A stretch of DNA of 61,405 nucleotides. Source: Lentisphaeria bacterium. Lineage in GTDB: Bacteria; Verrucomicrobiota; Lentisphaeria; Victivallales; Victivallaceae. Below the pieces are notes generated by a model. The model was not told the origin of the DNA. It was given only the letters and a program-made list of their open reading frames with translations, and did not search any database. The stretch spans positions 1 through 61,405 of the forward strand of contig JAFWBQ010000113.1 of NCBI GenBank assembly GCA_017507125.1, given 5' to 3'. Below are positions 1-8,530 of the stretch, in pieces. Positions within the stretch are counted from its first letter, which is position 1; every line of letters begins with the position of its first letter. Both the position numbers and the translations under genes were made by a program.

Positions 1-3000
1 CCGTATCCGGGGGACTGGGTTCCGCTTGCGCCCATGCGGGCATGGGGATTGTATTTCACAAGATCGGTCAGATGACTGCGGAACTGTCCCCAGGCGAAGG
101 TCGCCGCCATAAAGAGTTTGTGGTCGAGCCAGGGGGCGAGATTCTCTTTGCTCTTGAGTTCGTCAAGCTGTTTGGGCATGACTTCGGCGAAAGAGGAGTA
201 GCGGGTTTCCCACACCTTGTTCAGTGCGGCGATGGTTTTGTATTTCTCTTTGAGAACTTCACGGAATTTTTTCAGACAGTGTTCAGAGAAGCAGACGGTG
301 CTGCCCAGGAACTGTTCATCACCGCTCCAGAAGTCACGGATATCGTAGTACCCGAGCATGTTGTTTTTGCCGTAGTGGATTTTCAGCAGTTCCGTGTTTT
401 TGGCAAGGTATTTGGGATCGTGGAAACAGGGGTTGCGGACAGGGTCGCTCTTTCTGTCGCCGCGGTAGGGGGCGCTGTTGCGGAAACTTGCAAGACCCAT
501 GGGGCTTGCGGCGAGGTTTTCATAACGTGCCGCGCGGTAGATGTCCTGGGTGTTGGCGCTGTAAGGAGTGTTTGCCGTCACGCCGTCCAGTTCAAGATTG
601 CGGGCAAGATTGCGCTGGAATCCCCAGGTGGTGGCGAAAAACTCTGTGAAGTCCGTGGGACCTGCGGGAGATGAAAATTCGCAGATGGTTTCAGCGACGG
701 GGAGAGCATTTTTCTTCACTCTGACCATCAGGTTGTTGATGACGGTCCGGGGTGCAGGAAGAGTAAGGGAGACCGTCTGTTTCGCAAGGGCGGGGAGCCT
801 CTTACGGGCGATGATGCGCTTGAAGGTGTCTTCAACTTCCACTTCCACACTGCTTCCGGCAGGAAGGGCGGTGAGATTCAGGTCAAAGACCAGAGGTTTA
901 CCCTGGGGGAAGATCCTGTCGGCATTTTTGAAGGCAACACCGATCTTGACTCTTTCAGGCACATCCACCACAAAAGCACCGGCGTCAATGACTTTGCCTT
1001 TGTTATCAAGCAGTCTGGCATCGGCAACCAGTTTTCCGCCGGGAAGAGGCGTCGCGGGCAGAGGGATCTTGTTGATGCCGGGTTTCAGAGAGACTTTGAG
1101 ATTTTTCACAGCTTTGGTTTCCCGGAACATGTTGTTGTATTCAAGTTCCAGAGTGACGGACTGCGCCTTGCTGCTTTTTATGACCACCTCTTTCCCGTTG
1201 CCGGAAACGAAGTTGGCGGACAATTTGCTGCCGGAAAGGTAGCGCATGATCTGGAGCTTGGCAAGGTTCTGATACTCCCACCAGGGGTAATCCCGGCTCA
1301 GATAGGTGATCCGGTGGCGGGTGGTGTTTTCCTGTGATTCGGGGATCAGGGGATTGAATTTTGCAACGGTATCGCAGTAGATAAGATAGGATTTCCCCTT
1401 TTTATACCATCGGATGGCACGGTCCTTTGCGACCTTTTTCATCTCGGGGAGCATGAATTTGACCGGAGCTTTGACCGCTTTGCCCTGAAGTTTGGGGAAC
1501 ATCTTGCCGCTCAGGATAATGAAGTGAGTTCCCTTTTTCTGCCAGTTGGCAAGGATCTGTTCCATATCTTTGCCGTAACGCTGGGGGGGGAAACGGGTAA
1601 TGATGACCACTTTGGGGACTTTGGGGAGTGCTTTGATCGTTTCAGCAGAGTAGGTGCTGAGTTCTTTGCCGAATGTGGCGACGTGGACGCCGTAAATACC
1701 GGTGCTGGAAATGATTTTGTTCAGCACAGGAACGACTTTGATATTCATGGGCATACGCGCGGCAAGTTCGACGACCAGCTTTTTGTCGATCATCAATCTG
1801 CCCCGCTCATGTTCAAAGGAGAGATAAAGGATATCAAGACTCTTTTCAGCGGGAGCCGGATGGAACCATTTTTTATGGGGATTGGCGGCTTCAAGAGAGA
1901 GCTTTTCCAGATATTCAAGGGGAACGCCCCACTGTTCTTTCAGTTCCTTGCGGCCTCTTTCAAGGGGGGTGATCTTGTTGCATGTAATGGGTTCAGCTTT
2001 CACGCTCACGTTGTCCAGAAGGACCTTGCCCGGGCTTTTGGAGGAACGGGTCACGGAAATTGCCATCATGGCGCTGTTGGCAGGGGCATAGATCTTTTTC
2101 TCGATTTTTTTCCAGTCAAAGCTCTGTTTGGAACTGAAAGCGAGAACGGAATTTTTTGCCATTCTTTTGCCTTCGGCATCAAAGAAAACGAAATAGCAGC
2201 GAGTCATATTCTCTGAACCTTCATTTTTGACCATCAGAGAAAGTTTGTAAACTCTGTCGGCTTCAGGGATGAGAGGAATGACCAGTTCACCGCCCCGGAG
2301 GCAGGGGGAGCCGTTGACGCCTGCTGTTTTCAGATATTCGGCGTGATAGTTTTTGTTGGTAACAAAGTGGTGATCCGCAGGGATGGCGGGATTTTTGGCA
2401 TCGGCCTTATCAAAGGAGCCGTTGCAAACCAGTTCGCCCCCGGCGGGAGCTTTTTCTTTGAGTTTCAAACCGTCGGTGCGGTTGTAGTAGATACGGCAGT
2501 CAAAAGGTGAAGCATCATAAGATTTGCGGAAACCGCTTTTGGTGGAGTAGATGCCTTTTTTCAAAGTGGCGCGTGCAACGCTGCCCATGGGGTGAAATCC
2601 GGGGACCTTGATCAGCAGTTCTCTGCCGTTCATGACATACCCCACCGGGCGGTCGAAAGAGGGGGCATCGTTTTTTAGCTGGAAAATGGCGATCTTGTCA
2701 ACCGGAATATCTTTGGGCAGCTGCACGGCGCGCCAGGAGTCTTTGAATTGTCTTTTAAGTTCAATATCAAAGAATTTCGTGTCTTTGGGCAGCTCTTTCT
2801 TGATGGCGCGGATCTTGTAGGAACGATCCTCCTGAAGATTCAGCTGATCCACCATGGCGGGGATCTTGCCCTTGACGGGGCGGGCGGTGAACTTCTTCTG
2901 AGCGATGAGTTTGTTCAGATCTTTTGTGAAGTGGAGCTTGATGGAAAAGGAGCGTTTTGCTCCGGGAGCGAGAATTTGTTCATCGCTGAAAAATTCAGTA

Positions 3001-3659
3001 CTGGCGGAGCGTCCTTTGACGAACCAGTTCATGAGCCCTGCGGTGCTGTCGGCGGGATATTCGATGAGCATACCTGATTTGTCATCTGAACCGATGGCAA
3101 GGTAGGTCTGGGGCGGCAGCTTGGAAAAGGTCATGTAGGTCTGCTGTTTCAGCTTTTTGAGTCCCTTGATACCGGGCTGCCAGTAGATGTTTTCCCGGTC
3201 GGAGCGGTAGAAGTAGTTGCGGGAGCTGAAAGAGATGGGCTGGGCTGTTTTGCCGGTGTTGACAAGTTCATAGACCACTTCAAGGGTGTTGCCGGTGCGG
3301 ATCTTGTAGGTTTTGTTGAGGCGCAGCCAGTTATAGACGGTCCCTATAACGGAAAAGGTGATGTCCGCTTCGCCGGATCTTTTGAGGTTTTTCCAGGAAA
3401 CAAGTTCGTATTCAAGTTTGCCGAAATCTTCATGGAACTGGGTTTTTTCTGCGACGGTCTGACCCAGACGGCTGTCGGTGAAGGCATTGCCGTGTTTTTG
3501 GGGGCCCCGGGCGTTCCAATCCACCTTGTTGTGGATCAGTTTTGTGAGCATCCCCCCTTTGGTATCGAAGGTCAGTTGGAAATTTGCATTTTGGAAATCA
3601 AACTCTCCGGCTGAAAGGCACGCTGCCGCAGCCAGACACAAAAGCAGAAACGATCTCAT
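1..3659 (-). CDS. Very large secreted glycoside-hydrolase-like protein (GH42/GH-A-like C-terminal part), 3' end outside window
   Basis: Read on the minus strand from ATG at 3659, with AAGGA 10 bases upstream; it runs open to the window edge, so at least 1219 residues are present and the C-terminus is missing. Residues 1-17 (MRSFLLLCLAAAACLSA) form a signal peptide followed by GEFDFQ. The N-terminal half looks like beta-sandwich domains. Around residue 600-720 there is an alpha/beta segment (LDILYLS, VVIITRFPP, FIILSG) resembling the GATase-like domain of beta-galactosidases. The last ~200 residues look like a GH42/clan A barrel: a W-S-G-D-E motif near residue 1107, then CFSEHCLKKFRE and IAALNKVWET, which match the zinc-loop and 'ALN.aWGT' signatures of that family. 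The substrate cannot be told. Likely periplasmic or cell-surface glycan degradation. Family assignment is by eye; the start and secretion are well supported. Confidence 0.75.
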   Translation of the reverse strand, partial: MRSFLLLCLAAAACLSAGEFDFQNANFQLTFDTKGGMLTKLIHNKVDWNARGPQKHGNAFTDSRLGQTVAEKTQFHEDFGKLEYELVSWKNLKRSGEADITFSVIGTVYNWLRLNKTYKIRTGNTLEVVYELVNTGKTAQPISFSSRNYFYRSDRENIYWQPGIKGLKKLKQQTYMTFSKLPPQTYLAIGSDDKSGMLIEYPADSTAGLMNWFVKGRSASTEFFSDEQILAPGAKRSFSIKLHFTKDLNKLIAQKKFTARPVKGKIPAMVDQLNLQEDRSYKIRAIKKELPKDTKFFDIELKRQFKDSWRAVQLPKDIPVDKIAIFQLKNDAPSFDRPVGYVMNGRELLIKVPGFHPMGSVARATLKKGIYSTKSGFRKSYDASPFDCRIYYNRTDGLKLKEKAPAGGELVCNGSFDKADAKNPAIPADHHFVTNKNYHAEYLKTAGVNGSPCLRGGELVIPLIPEADRVYKLSLMVKNEGSENMTRCYFVFFDAEGKRMAKNSVLAFSSKQSFDWKKIEKKIYAPANSAMMAISVTRSSKSPGKVLLDNVSVKAEPITCNKITPLERGRKELKEQWGVPLEYLEKLSLEAANPHKKWFHPAPAEKSLDILYLSFEHERGRLMIDKKLVVELAARMPMNIKVVPVLNKIISSTGIYGVHVATFGKELSTYSAETIKALPKVPKVVIITRFPPQRYGKDMEQILANWQKKGTHFIILSGKMFPKLQGKAVKAPVKFMLPEMKKVAKDRAIRWYKKGKSYLIYCDTVAKFNPLIPESQENTTRHRITYLSRDYPWWEYQNLAKLQIMRYLSGSKLSANFVSGNGKEVVIKSSKAQSVTLELEYNNMFRETKAVKNLKVSLKPGINKIPLPATPLPGGKLVADARLLDNKGKVIDAGAFVVDVPERVKIGVAFKNADRIFPQGKPLVFDLNLTALPAGSSVEVEVEDTFKRIIARKRLPALAKQTVSLTLPAPRTVINNLMVRVKKNALPVAETICEFSSPAGPTDFTEFFATTWGFQRNLARNLELDGVTANTPYSANTQDIYRAARYENLAASPMGLASFRNSAPYRGDRKSDPVRNPCFHDPKYLAKNTELLKIHYGKNNMLGYYDIRDFWSGDEQFLGSTVCFSEHCLKKFREVLKEKYKTIAALNKVWETRYSSFAEVMPKQLDELKSKENLAPWLDHKLFMAATFAWGQFRSHLTDLVKYNPHARMGASGTQSPGY

Positions 3660-3697
3660 TTTTTAAAGTTCCTTAAAGTATTTTATTGAGAAATTTG

Positions 3698-3714
3698 GTA
3701 TACTCGGCGTATAC
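3698..3714. promoter_or_regulatory. Candidate operator: two GTATAC palindromes overlapping -10/+1
   Basis: GTATAC at 3698-3703 and again at 3709-3714, separated by 5 bases. Each half is itself palindromic, so the whole is an inverted repeat. It overlaps the -10 element and expected start site of the promoter for the GH-like gene, where a repressor would block transcription. No regulator gene is adjacent. Confidence 0.35.
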
Positions 3715-3741
3715 TATAACATTTCAACCTCTGAAATGCAA
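3713..3741 (-). promoter_or_regulatory. Sigma70-type promoter for the GH-like gene
   Basis: On the minus strand TTGCAT (3736-3741), a 17-base spacer and TATAGT (3713-3718). Expected transcript start is near 3706, giving a leader of about 45 bases that contains the AAGGA ribosome site. Confidence 0.6.
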
Positions 3742-3827
3742 ACTTTTTTCCTGAAAAAGCAATAAAGAGGGCATGTGTTTTATTTTTTGCGTCAGTGGAG
3801 AGTTTTTTGCGCTTTTTTAAAAATAAC

Positions 3828-3855
3828 TTGAAAAAAACAGCCTTTGTGTTATATT
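3828..3855 (+). promoter_or_regulatory. Promoter for the kinase-LRR gene
   Basis: TTGAAA (3828-3833), 16-base spacer, TATATT (3850-3855). This is the same pattern seen before most operons in the window. Leader of about 37 bases. Confidence 0.7.
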
Positions 3856-3898
3856 AAACAAAATATTAAGTTTGCAGTATTGGAGTCTTTAAGATTGT

Positions 3899-6800
3899 AT
3901 GGAGAGTCAGGCAAAGACTTTGAAACCTGAAAAAAATCATACCCGCACTACAGATAATTCAAAAACTCTTCCCGGAGCCCATGACAGAAAAGCCGGAGAT
4001 GCGCTTGAAAAAGGGGATTTGCTCCTTGGCAGGTACAGAGTGCTTGGAGAACTCGGCAGAGGCGGTATGGGAGTGGTCTGCCGCTGTCATGATCAAATTT
4101 CAGGAACAGAAGTGGCGATCAAGACCCTTGCCCCGGAGCTTGCCGCAAGCAACTGGGAAATGGGGGAGATCAAGAGAAATTACCAGATCGTCAACAAACT
4201 TCACCATCCCAACATCGCTAACTACAACGCCCTTGAATTTGATGAGTCCCGCGGGGAATATCTGCTTGTTATGGAGTATGTTGAGGGAGAGGAACTGCGT
4301 TATTATCTCCGCAGAGTCAAAGAGGCGGGGGATTTTTCTGAAGAAAAGGCTCTCAAACTCATCCGTCAGGCGGCAGAGGCAATTGATTTTGCCCACAGCA
4401 TGAAGGTGCTTCACCGGGATATCAAGCCCGCCAATATGATGGTGGACCGATATGGAAAAGTCAAACTGCTTGACTTCGGACTTGCGGCACAGATCCACTC
4501 AACTCTTTCCCGTGTGACCAACTCTGCTGCTTCTGATACCTGCGGGACGGTTTCTTATATGGCGCCTGAACAATGCCGGGGACAGGTCATTGATGAACGC
4601 GCCGACCAGTACGCCCTTGCGGCAACTGTTTACGAAATGTTTGCCGGAGTTCCCCCATTTGACAATCCCGACCGGAAGATCTTGCGTCAGTGCGTTCTTG
4701 AAGAGATACCGACACCTTTAAGGGGAGTTTCTGTTCCTTTAGCTGCCGCAGTAGCCAAAGCTCTGAGCAAAAATCCTGCTGAGCGCTTTGAAAACTGTTC
4801 TGCTTTCGCAGCTGCCTGTGCCGGTGAAGTGATCCCGGAAGTACAACACATCCCTGCGGAAGACGTAAGTACAGGTGATCTTTCTGACAGATATTATGAT
4901 CTCCTGACAGATGTTGAAGACCTTGAAGCTCAGGCAGCGCAGCTGGGGCTCCAACTCAATGAAAATCAGGCTTACTCCCGCAAAAAGAGAAACGCCGACC
5001 ACGCCGACAAGCGCAGTGATTATTCAAATGCCGCCCGTTTCCTCTCTGAAGCTCTGGCAATCGGCAAAAAGCTGATTGCCGAAGAAGAAGCACGCCGCAA
5101 GGCCGAGGAAGAAGCGCGCCGCAAAGCCGAGGAAGAGGCGCGCCGCAAAGCCGAGGAAGAAGCCCGCCGCAAAGCTGAGGAAGAAGCCCGCCGCAAAGCT
5201 GAGGAAGAAGCCCGCCGCAAAGCCGAGGAGGAAAAACAGCGTCAAGCTGAAATTCTTCGTAAAGCCAAGGCACAGGGGATGGAGTTTAATGACGACAATA
5301 CAATATTGTTGCGGTGTAATGATAAGAGCATAACAGAAGCAGTGATTCCTTCTTGCATGACCACCATAGGCGGAGGTGCGTTTTATGGATGTACAAGTTT
5401 GAGCAGCATAAAGCTTCCCGCCGGTGTGACCACCATAGGGGAAAGTGCGTTTTCAGGATGTAGAAGTTTGAGCCGCATAACCCTCCCCGACGGCTTAACC
5501 ACCATAGGAGATTTTGCGTTTTCAAAATGTAGAAGTTTGATCAGCATAAATCTCCCCGTCGGCTTGGCCGCCATTGACCAAGGGGCGTTTAGTGAATGTA
5601 CGAGTTTGAGAGGCATAACCCTCCCCGACGGCTTGATCAAAATAGGCAGATGGGCGTTTCTGGGATGTACAAGTTTGACCAATGTGATTATTTCGGCAAG
5701 TGTTAAAACTGTTGGCGAATATGCTTTTTATCGAGTCCCTTGTTTGGAAGAGTTGAAGGAAAAATATCCTCATTTATTTCCTCTTGCCGAGAAAGAAGCG
5801 CGCCGCAAAACCGAGGAAGAAGCCCGCCGCAAAGCCGAAGAAGAAGCGCGCCGCAAAGCCGAGGAAGAAGCGCGCCGCAAAGCCGAGGAAGAAGCGCGCC
5901 GCAAAGCCGAGGAAGAAGCGCGCCGCAAAGCCGAAGAAGAGGCGCGTCAAGCTGAAATTCTTCGTAAAGCCAAGGCACCGGGAATGGAGTTTAATGACGA
6001 CAATACAATATTGCTACGGTGTAATGATCAGAGCATAACAGAAGCAGTGATTCCTTCTTGCGTGACCACCATAGGCTGTGAGGCGTTTGCTGGATGTGAA
6101 AGTTTGATCAGCATAAATCTCCCTGACGGCTTGACCTCAATAGAGATGTGGGCGTTTGCTGGATGTACAAATTTGAGCCGCATAAATCTCCCTGATGGCT
6201 TGACCTCAATAGGCAGCTGGGCGTTTGATGGATGTACAAGTTTGAGCCGCATAACCCTCTCCGACGGCTTGACCACCATAGGCGATTGTGCGTTTGCTGG
6301 ATGTACAAGTTTGAGCAGCATAAAGCTTCCCGCCGGTGTGACCACCATAGGCTGTGAGGCGTTTGCTGGATGTGAAAGTTTGATCAGCATAAATCTCCCT
6401 GACGGCTTGACCACCATAGGCAATAGTACGTTTTGGGGATGTACAAGTTTGAGCCGCATAACCCTCCCCGACGGCTTGACCTCAATAGGCGAGAGGGCAT
6501 TTAAGGGGTGTGAGAGTTTGACCAGTGTGATTATTCCTGACAGTGTTAAAACTGTTGGTAAAGACGCTTTTAAAGGGGTCCCTTGTTTGGAGCAGTTGAA
6601 GAAAAAATATCCTCATTTATTTCCTCTTACTGAAGAAGAAACGCGCCGTAAAGCTGAAGAAGAAGCGTGGCGCAAAGCTGAAGAGGAAAAACAGCGTCAA
6701 GCTGAAATTCTTCGTAGAGCCAAGGCACAGGGGATGGAGTTCAATGACGCCAATACCATATTGTTGCGGTGTAATGACAAGAGCATAACAGAAGCAGTGA

Positions 6801-7471
6801 TTCCTTCTTGCGTGACCACCATAGGCAATGAGGCGTTTGATGGATGTACAAGTTTGAGCCGCATAACCCTCCCCGACGGCTTGACCACCATAGGAAATTG
6901 GGCGTTTCATGGATGTACAAGTTTGAGCCGCATAACCCTCCCCGACGGCTTGACCACCATAGGCTATGAGGCGTTTGATGGATGTACAAGTTTGAGCCGC
7001 ATAACTCTCCCCGACGGCTTGACCACCATAGGCTATTGGGCGTTTTATGGATGTACAAGTTTGAGCAGCATAACCCTCCCCGACGGCTTGACCACCATAG
7101 AAAATTGGGCGTTTTATGGATGTACAAGTTTGAGCAGCATAAAGCTTCCCGCCGGTGTGACCACCATAGGCAATAGTACGTTTCGGGGATGTACAAGTTT
7201 GAGCCGCATAACCCTCCCCGACGGCTTGACCACCATAGAGGAGTATGCGTTTAGTCAATGTACAAGTTTGAGCAGCATAAATCTCCCCGATGGCTTGACC
7301 ACCATAGGGGAGGGGGCGTTTGGGGGATGCTCAAGATTGAGCAGTGTGATTATTCCTGCCAGTGTTAAATCTGTTGACGAAGACGCTTTTAACGGGGTTC
7401 CTTGTTTGGGACAGTTGAAGAAAAAATATCCTCGTTTGTTTCCCTCTTTCTGGAAAAAGTTGTTTGGGTGA
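3899..7471 (+). CDS. Hanks-type Ser/Thr kinase fused to charged helices and 23 BspA-type LRR_5 repeats
   Basis: Residues 45-300 are a complete eukaryotic-like kinase: glycine loop GRGGMG (53-58), VAIK lysine 75, HRD 172-174 with IKPAN, DFG 192-194, GT-Y-MAPE (216-224). All catalytic residues are present, so it should be active. A linker (330-395) leads to tandem AEEEARRK octapeptides that should form a single charged alpha helix. After that come three modules, each made of a charged helix, an 'AEILRKAKA..MEFND' block, a run of 23-residue LRR_5 units (6, 8 and 9 units) and a capping sequence with VPCLE..K.KYP. There is no signal peptide and no transmembrane segment, unlike most PknB kinases, so it is predicted cytosolic. 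The start has GGAG 13 bases upstream, a long spacing. Role unknown; the LRRs could be the ligand- or substrate-binding part. It is a single-gene unit, divergent from the GH-like gene. Confidence 0.9.
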   Translation: MESQAKTLKPEKNHTRTTDNSKTLPGAHDRKAGDALEKGDLLLGRYRVLGELGRGGMGVVCRCHDQISGTEVAIKTLAPELAASNWEMGEIKRNYQIVNKLHHPNIANYNALEFDESRGEYLLVMEYVEGEELRYYLRRVKEAGDFSEEKALKLIRQAAEAIDFAHSMKVLHRDIKPANMMVDRYGKVKLLDFGLAAQIHSTLSRVTNSAASDTCGTVSYMAPEQCRGQVIDERADQYALAATVYEMFAGVPPFDNPDRKILRQCVLEEIPTPLRGVSVPLAAAVAKALSKNPAERFENCSAFAAACAGEVIPEVQHIPAEDVSTGDLSDRYYDLLTDVEDLEAQAAQLGLQLNENQAYSRKKRNADHADKRSDYSNAARFLSEALAIGKKLIAEEEARRKAEEEARRKAEEEARRKAEEEARRKAEEEARRKAEEEARRKAEEEKQRQAEILRKAKAQGMEFNDDNTILLRCNDKSITEAVIPSCMTTIGGGAFYGCTSLSSIKLPAGVTTIGESAFSGCRSLSRITLPDGLTTIGDFAFSKCRSLISINLPVGLAAIDQGAFSECTSLRGITLPDGLIKIGRWAFLGCTSLTNVIISASVKTVGEYAFYRVPCLEELKEKYPHLFPLAEKEARRKTEEEARRKAEEEARRKAEEEARRKAEEEARRKAEEEARRKAEEEARQAEILRKAKAPGMEFNDDNTILLRCNDQSITEAVIPSCVTTIGCEAFAGCESLISINLPDGLTSIEMWAFAGCTNLSRINLPDGLTSIGSWAFDGCTSLSRITLSDGLTTIGDCAFAGCTSLSSIKLPAGVTTIGCEAFAGCESLISINLPDGLTTIGNSTFWGCTSLSRITLPDGLTSIGERAFKGCESLTSVIIPDSVKTVGKDAFKGVPCLEQLKKKYPHLFPLTEEETRRKAEEEAWRKAEEEKQRQAEILRRAKAQGMEFNDANTILLRCNDKSITEAVIPSCVTTIGNEAFDGCTSLSRITLPDGLTTIGNWAFHGCTSLSRITLPDGLTTIGYEAFDGCTSLSRITLPDGLTTIGYWAFYGCTSLSSITLPDGLTTIENWAFYGCTSLSSIKLPAGVTTIGNSTFRGCTSLSRITLPDGLTTIEEYAFSQCTSLSSINLPDGLTTIGEGAFGGCSRLSSVIIPASVKSVDEDAFNGVPCLGQLKKKYPRLFPSFWKKLFG
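5078..5235 (+). repeat. 24-bp tandem coding repeat (AEEEARRK), block 1
   Basis: Six near-identical 24-base units plus a degenerate one, each coding for AEEEARRK, inside the kinase gene. The alternating E/R/K pattern is typical of a single alpha helix acting as a stiff spacer. Confidence 0.9.
5339..5755 (+). repeat. 69-bp LRR_5 repeats, module 1 (6 units)
   Basis: Six 23-residue units of consensus (I)TLPDGLTTIGxxAFxGCTSLS; the last is the capping variant ending in VPCLEE. DNA is near-identical between units except at the x codons. Confidence 0.85.
5790..5950 (+). repeat. 24-bp tandem coding repeat (AEEEARRK), block 2
   Basis: Second array of about six AEEEARRK-coding units, nearly the same DNA as block 1. 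A short third array (about two and a half diverged units) lies at 6631-6700. Confidence 0.9.
6044..6595 (+). repeat. 69-bp LRR_5 repeats, module 2 (8 units)
   Basis: Eight units with the same scaffold. Variable residues before AF are CE, MW, SW, DC, CE, NS, ER, KD. The module is preceded by a near-exact copy (5951-6062) of the block at 5245-5357. Confidence 0.85.
6794..7415 (+). repeat. 69-bp LRR_5 repeats, module 3 (9 units)
   Basis: Nine units, with variable pairs NE, NW, YE, YW, NW, NS, EY, EG, ED before AF. The third near-exact copy of the inter-module block is at 6701-6812. Confidence 0.85.
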
Positions 7472-7540
7472 AAAATTCTTTTTGATACGCAAAGAAGTTG
7501 ATTGATTGCTTTTTTGGTATTATAAACATCAATTGACATC

Positions 7541-7568
7541 TTGCAAAAATCAAAAGAGATGTTATCTT
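7541..7568 (+). promoter_or_regulatory. Promoter for the hydratase operon
   Basis: TTGCAA (7541-7546), 16-base spacer, TATCTT (7563-7568). A TTGACA lies just upstream at 7533-7538 but at the wrong spacing. Confidence 0.6.
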
Positions 7569-7604
7569 ATTGATGAAACACCTGTTATCAAGGAGAATTT
7601 TTCA

Positions 7605-8507
7605 ATGCTTACAAAAGAGATCATCACCGAGGCGATGTATAACGCCATCCGGCTGGGCGCCACCAAGATGCCACCGGATATCCGGGAGGCGCTGGAACGC
7701 GCCATGAATGAAGAAACTGACCCCATGGCAAAAAAACATCTGGAAGTCAGCTTGCAGAATGCGGACTCCGCCGAAAAAGGATGCGGGCTGGTCTGCGCCG
7801 ATACCGGGTTCCCCATGTATTTTCTCCATGTGGGCGCCAAATGTACTGTGGAGGGGGGATTCAATGTTGTCAGTGAGTGCGCCAAAGCCGCAACGGCACG
7901 CGCCACGGCAGAGTGTTTCCTGCGCCCCACCATGGTCCACCCCCTGAGCCGGAAAAATCCCGGAGACAATATCGGCCCCGGTATGCCCAAGGTGGAGATC
8001 ATCTTTGACAGAGAGGATGACTCCATGGAAATCATCGCTGTTCCCAAAGGGGGCGGCTCTGAGATCTTCGGCACCTTCTACCGGATGTTCTTCCCCGCCG
8101 ACGGCAAGGCGGGAATCAAAAAGTTCGTCATTGAATGTATCAAAGATGCCTGCTATGCCGGAAAAGTCTGTCCCCCCGCCGTTATCGGTGTGGGGATCGG
8201 CGGCACCGCCGATGTCTGCATGGGCATCGCCAAGAAAGCAGCTCTGCTCCGCCCCATCGGAGTCCATCACTCCGACCCCGAAGCCGCTGAACTTGAAAAA
8301 GAACTCTACGCCGCTTCACGGGAACTGGGCATCGGTCCCATGGGCTCCCGGGGCATCAACGCCGTATTGGCTGTGAATGTGGATCTCGCCGTCACCCATA
8401 CTGCGGCGCTCCCCGTGGCGGTCAACGCCCAGTGCCTTGTGGGCAGAAGATGGAAAGCTCTGATCGACGGCAGCGGAAACATTAAATACTCCGGTGAATT
8501 CCGGTAA
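7605..8507 (+). CDS. Class I fumarase/tartrate-dehydratase-type hydro-lyase, alpha subunit
   Basis: 300 residues from ATG 7605, chosen because AGGAG sits 9 bases upstream; the open frame extends further 5' without a ribosome site. It matches the N-terminal half of class I (oxygen-sensitive, 4Fe-4S) fumarases and TtdA. The three cluster cysteines are visible: Cys64 in VCADTGFP, Cys189 in GKVCPPAVIGVGIGG and Cys277 in HTAALPVAVNAQC. It should add or remove water from a C4-C5 dicarboxylate with the beta subunit encoded next door. Fumarate, mesaconate and tartrate cannot be told apart from sequence. The neighbouring AtuA-like and DUF4387 genes argue for a dedicated catabolic route rather than the housekeeping citric-acid-cycle enzyme. 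Confidence 0.9.
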   Translation: MLTKEIITEAMYNAIRLGATKMPPDIREALERAMNEETDPMAKKHLEVSLQNADSAEKGCGLVCADTGFPMYFLHVGAKCTVEGGFNVVSECAKAATARATAECFLRPTMVHPLSRKNPGDNIGPGMPKVEIIFDREDDSMEIIAVPKGGGSEIFGTFYRMFFPADGKAGIKKFVIECIKDACYAGKVCPPAVIGVGIGGTADVCMGIAKKAALLRPIGVHHSDPEAAELEKELYAASRELGIGPMGSRGINAVLAVNVDLAVTHTAALPVAVNAQCLVGRRWKALIDGSGNIKYSGEFR

Positions 8508-8530
8508 AAAAGAGTTGAAGGAAATCAAAG

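Noticed and set aside
42..3666. Several plus-strand frames of 60-230 codons
   Set aside because: All lie opposite the continuous minus-strand GH-like gene and have no ribosome sites.
5078..5950. Regularly spaced 24-bp repeats as a CRISPR array
   Set aside because: Units are contiguous without spacers and keep the reading frame of the kinase.
4956..7258. Minus-strand and shifted frames rich in Leu/Arg/Ala or Gln-Ala-Val repeats
   Set aside because: Shadows of the 24-bp and 69-bp coding repeats in the kinase gene.
3899..7471. Diversity-generating retroelement target
   Set aside because: No reverse transcriptase or template repeat in the window and the changes are not limited to adenine positions.
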